Of a stretch of DNA of 64,000 bases, positions 45,345 to 50,763 are shown piece after piece. The position numbers and the translations under genes were made by a program. The notes under the pieces were generated by a model. It saw only the letters and a program-made list of their open reading frames with translations. It was not told the origin of the DNA and did not search any database. The DNA comes from an uncultured Alphaproteobacteria bacterium (GTDB taxonomy: Bacteria > Pseudomonadota > Alphaproteobacteria > HIMB59 > GCA-002718135): contig CACIBE010000006.1 in NCBI GenBank assembly GCA_902584805.1, positions 48,480 through 112,479 of the forward strand, in the 5' to 3' direction. Numbering within the stretch: position 1 is the first letter of the stretch; each line of letters opens with the position of its first letter.

Positions 45345-45563
45345 CTATTTTTTCCTTATCAAAAAAGCGATTGTAATGAATATTACCGCTAAAGCCCAAC
45401 TAAATGGATACATTTCAAAAGTTGTATTCCAAAAAACTAATACTGGCCAATGATCTAGAAAAAAAGGTCTTATTAGAACACTTCCGAAGTCATAAATAAT
45501 CCATAGGGTAAATAAATAATACGAGTAGTAAAAAATTTTTTTAATATTATTATTTAAGACCAT
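45345..45563 (-). CDS. Small two-helix membrane protein
   Basis: A 72-residue protein with two hydrophobic segments (about 10-30 and 50-67) separated by an aromatic loop (RPFFLDHWPVLVFWN), ending RKK. It is convergent with the secreted-protein gene, 6 bp between stops. No family is recognised; composition and helix pattern favour a real gene. Confidence 0.5.
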   Translation of the reverse strand: MVLNNNIKKIFYYSYYLFTLWIIYDFGSVLIRPFFLDHWPVLVFWNTTFEMYPFSWALAVIFITIAFLIRKK

Positions 45564-45615
45564 TCTTTTTTATACTAGGTAAATTTAATATAGTCATGAA
45601 TATTTTAATTTTTTT

Positions 45616-45635
45616 TACGCGTATATGACGCGTGA
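45616..45635 (+). repeat. Right arm-type repeats of element 1 (ACGCGT)
   Basis: TACGCGTA at 45616-45623 and ATGACGCGTGA at 45625-45635, the latter identical over 11 bp to the left-end copy at 44087. They lie about 60 bp from the next att core, as arm sites of a tyrosine integrase would. Confidence 0.65.
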
Positions 45636-45691
45636 TGTTGGAGCATTTGTAAGAAAGGATAAGCTAGAAGCCAAAAACTAGATTTATGAGT

Positions 45692-45714
45692 GGGGCGTTC
45701 TGTTGCTCGGTGCG
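45692..45714 (+). repeat. att core copy 2
   Basis: A 23-bp copy of the ssrA 3'-end core, identical to copies 1 and 4. It is the shared boundary of elements 1 and 2. Confidence 0.85.
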
Positions 45715-45732
45715 TGTGACGGGGCTCATGCA

Positions 45733-45855
45733 AAACGGCACAAAGCTTAGCCCAAAAGTTTAAGCAAACTCTAACAAATTTGCCAATCCTTTCTTAAAAA
45801 GTTCATACCACATAACCAAGAAAATTGGTAATTCAAACGGCACAGAAACGGCACA
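45733..45855 (+). repeat. Left arm-type repeats of element 2 (AAACGGCACA)
   Basis: Three identical 10-mers at 45733-45742, 45835-45844 and 45846-45855 in the same orientation; the last two are spaced 11 bp, about one helical turn. Confidence 0.7.
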
Positions 45856-45894
45856 AATTATTTATGCTCGGTGGACGTATTTGGTGGTTTAGAT

Positions 45895-46033
45895 TCCCAT
45901 AATTATGGGATGAATGATTCTGTAAAATGGAAATAACAAATCACTATGGCAACTTGTTACAAGCTCACCCACGTGTAAAAAATGGAATCTAAAAGGGCAA
46001 ATAGGTCCGTCGGCTCCGCCGCCTTCGGCGGCG
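45895..46033. other. Non-coding stretch of element 2 with a palindrome and a GC-rich hairpin
   Basis: The 510 bp between core copy 2 and the b561 remnant hold no convincing gene. They contain a perfect 16-bp palindrome TCCCATAATTATGGGA (45895-45910) and a GC-rich hairpin CGCCGCC-TTC-GGCGGCG (46017-46033) with a UUCG-type loop, striking in DNA this AT-rich. Either could be an origin, operator or RNA structure; no function can be assigned. Confidence 0.5.
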
Positions 46034-46224
46034 TCGCTTGTTAAACTTTTTACTTTTTTATTTACTTTTTTATTTAACCATACACCCCCTAAATAATAAT
46101 TATGGATGTTATAATGTTGCCTACAACACAATTTACCTCAAATGATAACGTTTAAAATTATATAAAAAAAATTAACTAATCCCAATGGGAAAAATTAAAA
46201 AAATAATTTTATTAAATTAAAAAT

Positions 46225-46562
46225 TTATTTGTGGTTTTTTTCTTTAAAAAAAGGCACCATTGAGCTCCAAACACCATCTCTTTTTAAACGATGATAAGTT
46301 GCTGCTAATATATGAATGCCTATTAACCAATAAAGTAAATTAATGTTTAGTTCGTGAAAAAAAATAACAATATTAATTAAAATTCCATCTCTAAGTTCAA
46401 TCCAAAATAAGAAACCAATTAATAATCCTGATAACACGGTGCCTGTTAACAAGGCATACATTCCGTTGTGAACAATTTTAGCAGCTAATTTTTGAGCTTT
46501 TGGAGTATCTTCAGGTAAAGATGTCTTATGTGCGTGTCCCTCATTGCCATTATTTGCTAAAT
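46225..46562 (-). pseudogene. 5'-truncated cytochrome b561 gene
   Basis: Reading on the minus strand, an open frame from about 46562 gives KTSLPEDTPKAQKLAAKIVH and then MYALLTGTVLSGLLIGFLFW to the end, nearly identical to residues from about 76 onward of the chromosomal protein at 42536. The first transmembrane helix and first haem histidine are missing and no start codon precedes the homologous part. An ATG at 46461 would only give 78 residues. Near-identity extends to DNA, so the copy is recent or from a close relative. Confidence 0.75.
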
Positions 46563-46574
46563 TGACATTTTAAT

Positions 46575-46594
46575 ATAACTATATTACTAGTTAT
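46575..46594 (+). promoter_or_regulatory. Inverted repeat before arsR, probable operator
   Basis: ATAACTA-N6-TAGTTAT (46575-46594), a perfect 7-bp inverted repeat ending 6 bp before the regulator's ATG, downstream of TTGACA at 46562-46567. The size and place fit an ArsR-family operator and autoregulation. Confidence 0.6.
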
Positions 46595-46600
46595 ATCATT

Positions 46601-46918
46601 ATGAAAAAAATTGATTTAATAGCTAAGGGATTTAAAGCTATTGGTTCCACTCCACGTTTAGCTGTTTTTCTAGAACTCGTAAAAGCTGGGAACACCGGAT
46701 TATCGGTTGGAGAAATACAAGAGCAGCTAGATATTCCTCTATCCACGCTTGCTCATCATCTACGATTTTTGGAGAATGCTGAACTCATCCATCAAGAAAA
46801 AAAAGGACGATCCATTTTTACATACGCAAATTTTCATCAAGCAGAATTACTTGCAAGCTATGTATTAAAGGAATGTTGTCGTAATGAAAAACAAACTCCA
46901 AAAAGAAAAACTGCATGA
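46601..46918 (+). CDS. ArsR-family winged-helix repressor
   Basis: A 105-residue regulator. The recognition helix region is IQEQLDIPLSTLAHHLRFLENAEL (about 40-63), followed by the wing IHQEKKGRSIFTY. The vicinal cysteines in LKECCRNE near 91-92 match arsenic- or metal-sensing ArsR proteins that carry a C-terminal Cys pair. It overlaps the permease gene by 4 bp (ATGA), so the two are one unit. Metal or metalloid response is inferred from these cysteines and the partner. Confidence 0.82.
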   Translation: MKKIDLIAKGFKAIGSTPRLAVFLELVKAGNTGLSVGEIQEQLDIPLSTLAHHLRFLENAELIHQEKKGRSIFTYANFHQAELLASYVLKECCRNEKQTPKRKTA

Positions 46919-47958
46919 ACTACGCAAACTTCATCTCAGCTAATTTTTTTCATTCAAATTATAAAAAAATCAAATCAGTCTGGTTGATTACCTTATCTAT
47001 TGTTTTGATTATTGGCATCATGGATATAAGTAATTTGCCGTCCATCATCACCAAAGCATTATCTGCTCTAATAGGAACTATTCCTTTTATCTTGATTGCT
47101 ATTTTATTAATTGCTTCTCTTAAAGCATCGGGTGCTGAACGTATTATTTCCAAATCGTTTCAAGGAAGAGAAATTAATATGATTTTTTTGGCCACTATAG
47201 TTGGCGGGCTTGCCCCTTTTTGTTCTTGTGAAGTTATTCCATTTATTGCCAGTATGTTAGCATTAGGTGTACCTCTCTCAGCGGTTATGGCATTTTGGTT
47301 GTCATCTCCGTTAATAGACCCGCCTGCATTATTAATCACTGCCTCTGCGCTTGGCTGGGAATTCGCAATAGCCAAAACTCTCTCAGCTCTCTTTCTAGGT
47401 TTATTAGGAGGTTTTGGTATTTTTATATTTTCAAAAATGGGATTATTTAGCTCTCCATTAAAAGTAATGAATAATGCACAAAGTTGCTGTTCGGTAAAAT
47501 CTTTTACGAACAAAACTATTTGGAAGTTTTGGCAAGACAAACAACGCATGCAATTTTTCTGGTCTGAGTTTTCCTCAAATGGAATATTTCTACTTAAATG
47601 GTTAACACTAGCCTATCTGCTTGAAGCAATCATGATTATTTATATTCCCACACAACTAATTGGAAGCATCGTGGGAGGAAATGGATTATTTTCTATTGTT
47701 GTCGGAGCATTCATCGGTGTTCCCGCCTACCTGAATTCCTATGCAGCTCCCGCTGTAGTATCAGGATTGCTAGAACAAGGATTAAGTGCAGGTGGGGCAT
47801 TAGCCTTTCTTGTGGGAGGTGCTATTTCTAGTATACCAGCTATGACTGCTGTTTGGTCACTGGTCAATAGAGCAACTTTTACGGCATATTTATTTTTTGG
47901 TTTAGGAGGCGCTATAATGTGCGGTATATTTTTTCAAATATATGCTGTTACTTTTTAG
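46915..47958 (+). CDS. ArsP/YraQ-type (DUF318) permease
   Basis: A 347-residue membrane protein with about eight helices, of the family that includes organoarsenical efflux permease ArsP and YraQ. The signature GLAPFCSCEVIPF (98-110) with Cys103 and Cys105, PLSAVMAFWLSSPLIDPPAL, and the later GAFIGVPAYLNSYAAPAVV mark the two inverted halves. A pair of cysteines (SCCS) lies in the central loop. Paired with an ArsR-type repressor it likely exports an arsenical or metal. Codon choice is less AT-biased than in neighbours, which fits transfer. Confidence 0.82.
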   Translation: MNYANFISANFFHSNYKKIKSVWLITLSIVLIIGIMDISNLPSIITKALSALIGTIPFILIAILLIASLKASGAERIISKSFQGREINMIFLATIVGGLAPFCSCEVIPFIASMLALGVPLSAVMAFWLSSPLIDPPALLITASALGWEFAIAKTLSALFLGLLGGFGIFIFSKMGLFSSPLKVMNNAQSCCSVKSFTNKTIWKFWQDKQRMQFFWSEFSSNGIFLLKWLTLAYLLEAIMIIYIPTQLIGSIVGGNGLFSIVVGAFIGVPAYLNSYAAPAVVSGLLEQGLSAGGALAFLVGGAISSIPAMTAVWSLVNRATFTAYLFFGLGGAIMCGIFFQIYAVTF

Positions 47959-48014
47959 TTCTAAAACCAACCAAGGAGATTGTTAAGTGTTCTGGTTATT
48001 TACTAACTTTATTC

Positions 48015-49030
48015 TTACGATTTCTTTTTCTCATTAATCTTTTCAACTAATTCGATAGCTTTTATTCTCGTATACTTCTGAAGCTCCGACCAACTTTTAT
48101 GACCGCTTACTACTGCAACACTACTCACATCCCATCCGTCTTGGAATAGTCTTGTAATTTTGGTAGCACGACAATCATGAAACCTAAAATCTTTTATACC
48201 CGCTCTCTTACAAGCTTGTTCAAAGTAATGTCTGAACTTATCTCTATGTATTGGAAATAAAGTCTGGTGATCTCTAAATTCTAAAACCTTATCTTTAAAT
48301 CTATATTTAGAACAAATATCTAAAGCTCTAATTGTTAATGGACAATCTCGGCTATCACCGTTCTTTGTATCATGTAAACTTGCAATCGATTTATCAAAAT
48401 CAATATCTCTTACTTGTAGTCTGGTAATTTCACCAAACCTCATCGCAGTTTCTAAAGCGAACTCTACTATGTCTGATAATTGATCTAGTCCACTTTTTTA
48501 CATGCTAATAATAATTTATCTTGTTCTTCATACGTTAATATTCTGTCAATCTTTGTCATAACCTTTTCTTTCTTGACGAGTGTCGTCGGATTATTTGGCG
48601 GAAGTAATATTCCCCAGTTTAATCGTGCAGTTTCCCAAACCGTATAAAAGTAATGGATGTATTTATTGACGGTAGCTGGTGCTCTTGATTTCTTTAAATC
48701 GTTTTTAAAATCAATAACCATCTTCGTGCTCAATCTTAAAACTTTCGTTCTTGCGATCGGCTGACGTATAAGAAAATTTAACTTATAAACTTCTGATCTA
48801 GCACCTTTCTTGTTTGGCGTGATCTCATCTCGATAACGAGTAATCAAATGCGCCATGGTTAAGTGTGCGCTATCTCTAAAATCTTGAAACTGTTCTTTCT
48901 CTAAAGCTAGTTCTGTATCTCTTAACCATTTAGATGCATCGCCTTTAGATTGAAAACTTTTACTTACATATTTTCCATTGTGTCTAGCTTCTGCTCGCCA
49001 CTTTTTTTTATACTTTCTTAAACTGCCCAT
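48015..49030 (-). pseudogene. Tyrosine recombinase/phage-type integrase split by a -1 frameshift
   Basis: The N-terminal part (49030 to 48485, 181 residues) has an AP2-like arm-binding start (GSLRKYKKKWRAEARHNGKY) and a core-binding domain. It ends at a TAG just after a run of six A (minus strand). The -1 frame continues as GLDQLSDIVEFALETAMRFG and runs to 48015, giving the catalytic domain: Arg in MRFGEITRL, HDCRATKITRL, SGHKSW and Tyr in LQKYTRI. All catalytic residues are intact. Read across the shift, the protein is about 340 residues, normal for integrases. It may be a true pseudogene, an assembly error in a homopolymer, or a slippage site. Confidence 0.85.
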
Positions 49031-49050
49031 AGTCCTTTTTTCTTTCTCTC

Positions 49051-49071
49051 AAACGGCACCAAAACGGCACA
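49051..49071 (+). repeat. Right arm-type repeats of element 2 (AAACGGCAC)
   Basis: AAACGGCACC at 49051-49060 and AAACGGCACA at 49062-49071, spaced 11 bp and in the same orientation as the left-end copies. They lie just upstream of the integrase start codon and 56 bp from core copy 3. Confidence 0.7.
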
Positions 49072-49126
49072 ACGTTAGAGCAATCTAGAAAGAATGAACT
49101 CTGATATAGAATATGCGAAAAACTAG

Positions 49127-49139
49127 TGGGGCGTTCTGT
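49127..49139 (+). repeat. att core copy 3 (short)
   Basis: TGGGGCGTTCTGT, identical to the first 13 bp of the other copies, after which the sequence diverges. The strand exchange of the integrase should therefore lie within these 13 bp. Confidence 0.8.
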
Positions 49140-49190
49140 ATAACGACTACTAAATCATTATTAACAGAAAATAAGGACTTTTGGAAACTT

Positions 49191-49254
49191 CTTCGTAGAA
49201 ACTTCGTAGTAAGTTTTCTTTATTTGTCAGATTTCTTGTTTTAGTTCTTCGTAG
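49191..49254 (+). repeat. Left arm-type repeats of element 3 (CTTCGTAG)
   Basis: CTTCGTAG at 49191-49198, 49202-49209 and 49247-49254, same orientation. The first two are 11 bp apart. Confidence 0.65.
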
Positions 49255-49260
49255 TCTTTT

Positions 49261-49788
49261 TTATTCTTTAATTAAGGATAATAATTTCTTTGCTAGTCTA
49301 GAAACTGCCTTTCTTCTATCTTTTGAAAGTTTTTTAATAATTTTTATATTTTCTTTTATTGTTTTATTATCAATTTTATTGAAAGTTATTAGAGCATTCA
49401 TTGATTGACACAAAACAATCCAATCACTGGAATTATTAAGATAATCAGATACAATTTTTTTTGCTTTTTTTTGTTCTTTATTTTCTAATTGATTAACTAA
49501 TTCTGAAAATAATTGAGCGCAGGTCCATTGTGTGGAAGATTGTTTTATTTTTGAAATTTTGTTTAAGAAAATATGTTTAAAATCTAAAAACCATTCTGGT
49601 TTTTGTCTAAATATTCTTTTAAAAGCATTTGATGTTCTTAATCTTACTATTTGGTCTGTGCTTGAATAACACTTAATTAATGGATTAATTCTATTTTTTT
49701 TAACAATAACATGTTCAACAACTTTTATTGTATTACCTAGTGAATTTGGATGACCTCCAGTTAGTTCAGACTCATAATTCATTATCAA
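49261..49788 (-). CDS. HEAT-repeat-like protein of unknown function
   Basis: A 175-residue, all-helical protein. Repeating helix pairs such as IVRLRTSNAFKRIFRQKPEW, STQWTCAQLFSELVNQL and WIVLCQSMNALITFNKI resemble HEAT or DNA-alkylation-repair-type repeats, and the C-terminus is lysine-rich (KDRRKAVSRLAKKLLSLIKE). It may bind nucleic acid or protein. It is the sole cargo of element 3. No enzymatic motif is seen. Confidence 0.55.
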   Translation of the reverse strand: MIMNYESELTGGHPNSLGNTIKVVEHVIVKKNRINPLIKCYSSTDQIVRLRTSNAFKRIFRQKPEWFLDFKHIFLNKISKIKQSSTQWTCAQLFSELVNQLENKEQKKAKKIVSDYLNNSSDWIVLCQSMNALITFNKIDNKTIKENIKIIKKLSKDRRKAVSRLAKKLLSLIKE

Positions 49789-49847
49789 TTAATTTGTTTA
49801 AATAAATCTGACAATTAACATTACCTAATAATAAATTATATATTTTC

Positions 49848-49878
49848 CTTCGTAGTAACTTCGTAGTAAACTTCGTAG
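49848..49878 (+). repeat. Right arm-type repeats of element 3 (CTTCGTAG)
   Basis: CTTCGTAG at 49848-49855, 49859-49866 and 49871-49878, with the longer unit ACTTCGTAGTAA shared with 49201-49212. The array ends 50 bp from core copy 4. Confidence 0.7.
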
Positions 49879-49927
49879 AGAGGTTTTTAAAAGAAATTGT
49901 TGATTTGGTTAGATAATATTTAAAAAA

Positions 49928-49950
49928 TGGGGCGTTCTGTTGCTCGGTGC
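49928..49950 (+). repeat. att core copy 4, within the ssrA 3' end
   Basis: The copy that belongs to the functional ssrA gene. On the minus strand it forms the closing arm of a GGGGC/GCCCC hairpin followed by ATTTTTT, the probable end of the tmRNA transcript. Target of all integrations in the array. Confidence 0.85.
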
Positions 49951-50171
49951 CCCTAACCGCGCTCACCTAGAACCTAGGCAGCAAGTGCTAATCTATTATC
50001 GTTAGCTTTTATAAAATAGCCCGATAACGGTGGTACAATACCGGATAAAGTCTTTGTCTTTGAATTACCGTCAAACCTATTTCGTCCCCATATTGGTGGA
50101 GACGCCGGGTACCGCCCCCGGGTCCGAATAACTTATTGCACAAAGCATTTATTATCTTAGTTGCAAAGCAA
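49928..50171 (-). ncRNA. ssrA: Two-piece (circularly permuted) transfer-messenger RNA
   Basis: On the minus strand the acceptor piece comes first: from about 50171 to the ACCA at 50097-50094, with the T-arm CGGACCCGGG...CCCGGCG. After a 4-nt spacer (ATAT, 50093-50090), the coding piece begins GGGGACGAAATAGGTTTGACGG at 50089. The tag reading frame is 50006-49974, GCT AAC GAT ... GCC TAG, encoding ANDNRLALAA. It ends in a hairpin and T-run at about 49922. This permuted arrangement is diagnostic of alphaproteobacteria. tmRNA rescues stalled ribosomes and tags the product for ClpXP; the adaptor sspB is encoded at 42056. Confidence 0.93.
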
Positions 50172-50178
50172 CGTTTTC

Positions 50179-50184
50179 ATTATA
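50179..50184 (-). promoter_or_regulatory. -10 element of the ssrA promoter
   Basis: TATAAT on the minus strand (50184 to 50179), a perfect -10 hexamer about 7 bp before the inferred 5' end of the acceptor piece. The -35 region at 17 bp (TTTCAA) is weak. Confidence 0.6.
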
Positions 50185-50274
50185 CCTTAAACTAATTATA
50201 CTTGAAAGTTTTGTCTTGAAACCTAGCAATTAAAAAAAAAAATTGTTACTAATTAAGACATAAAATAAAAAAAT

Positions 50275-50763
50275 ATGATCAAAGCAATAATGGCAGTAGA
50301 TGAAAAAGGGGGGATAAGTAAGGGCCAAAGTATGCCCTGGCCAAAAAATTCAATTGACTTAAAATGGTTTAAAGAAAATACTATAAATAATGTCGTTGTA
50401 ATGGGTAGGAAGACTTGGGAAGATCCTTTTATGCCTACGCCTCTAAAATCTAGAATAAATGTTCTAATTACAAGCAAAGATAAAGAATTAATAGAAGGGG
50501 CTGATTATTACTTTGGTGGAAACATAAATGATCAAATTCAAAATCTTCAATCAGAATATAAAGATATGGATATTTTTATAATTGGAGGTTCAGAAATAAT
50601 AAATTTAACTTTTAAATCCATAGAACAATTTTATCTCACTAGAATCTACGGTAATTACAATTGTGAAAAATTTATAGATGTTACTTCTATAGAAAATAAT
50701 ATGAAAATGATTAAAAAAATAAATGGAGACTCAACTTGTCATTTTGAGATTTGGGAAAGATGA
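50275..50763 (+). CDS. folA: Dihydrofolate reductase
   Basis: A 162-residue DHFR. It has IKAIMAVDEKGGISKGQSMPW (substrate and Met20 loop), VVMGRKTWEDPF (NADPH motif), and FIIGGSEIINL (GGxxI phosphate loop). It regenerates tetrahydrofolate used by ThyA, encoded next with a 4-bp overlap (ATGA at 50760-50763). It is the first chromosomal gene on the other side of ssrA. Confidence 0.92.
   Translation: MIKAIMAVDEKGGISKGQSMPWPKNSIDLKWFKENTINNVVVMGRKTWEDPFMPTPLKSRINVLITSKDKELIEGADYYFGGNINDQIQNLQSEYKDMDIFIIGGSEIINLTFKSIEQFYLTRIYGNYNCEKFIDVTSIENNMKMIKKINGDSTCHFEIWER

Larger units (their letters stand above)
44045..45691. mobile_element. Element 1: small att-bounded element without integrase
   Basis: A 1.65-kb segment between the first two copies of the ssrA-derived core (44045 and 45692). 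GACGCGT repeats lie near both ends (44089, 44200, 44211 left; 45617-45622 as ACGCGT and 45627 right), with an identical 11-mer ATGACGCGTGA at 44087 and 45625. It carries three small genes: an ExoI-C-terminus-like protein, a secreted protein, and a two-helix membrane protein. It has no recombinase, so it would need one in trans or is a remnant. Confidence 0.7.
45692..49126. mobile_element. Element 2: ssrA-integrated element with broken integrase and metalloid-permease cargo
   Basis: A 3.4-kb segment between core copies 2 and 3. Left-end repeats are AAACGGCACA at 45733, 45835 and 45846; right-end repeats are AAACGGCACC at 49051 and AAACGGCACA at 49062. It carries a truncated cytochrome b561 copy, an arsR-type regulator, a permease and a tyrosine integrase with a frameshift. 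Its left 50 bp inside the core (45751-45810) align with those of element 1 (44104-44165), so the two share an ancestral attachment module. Confidence 0.75.
49127..49927. mobile_element. Element 3: 0.8-kb att-bounded element with one gene
   Basis: The segment between core copies 3 and 4. CTTCGTAG occurs at 49191, 49202 and 49247 at the left and at 49848, 49859 and 49871 at the right, six copies in one orientation and none of the repeats of elements 1 or 2. The only gene is a HEAT-like protein. It contains no integrase. Its right end (AAAAAAT before core copy 4) now supplies the T-run that ends the ssrA transcript. Confidence 0.65.

Noticed and set aside
46047..46076. Tandem TTTACTTTTTTA repeat
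   Set aside because: Low-complexity T-rich DNA with only two units; not informative here.
45889..46131. 80-residue open frame on the minus strand in element 2
   Set aside because: Composition is not protein-like, it runs through the GC hairpin and palindrome, and it has no recognisable family or ribosome site.
47160..47549. 129-residue frame opposite the permease gene
   Set aside because: Antisense shadow of a well-supported membrane protein; similar shadows at 55198-55629, 57869-58300 and 38659-38967 were also dropped.
44045..49950. Reading the four regular repeats as a CRISPR-like or insertion-sequence array
   Set aside because: Spacing is 0.8-3.4 kb, there are no cas or transposase genes, and the repeat equals the ssrA 3' end, which fits attachment sites.
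49772..49966. 64-residue minus-strand open frame
   Set aside because: It begins inside the ssrA coding piece and crosses the att core; a by-product of the RNA gene and arm repeats.
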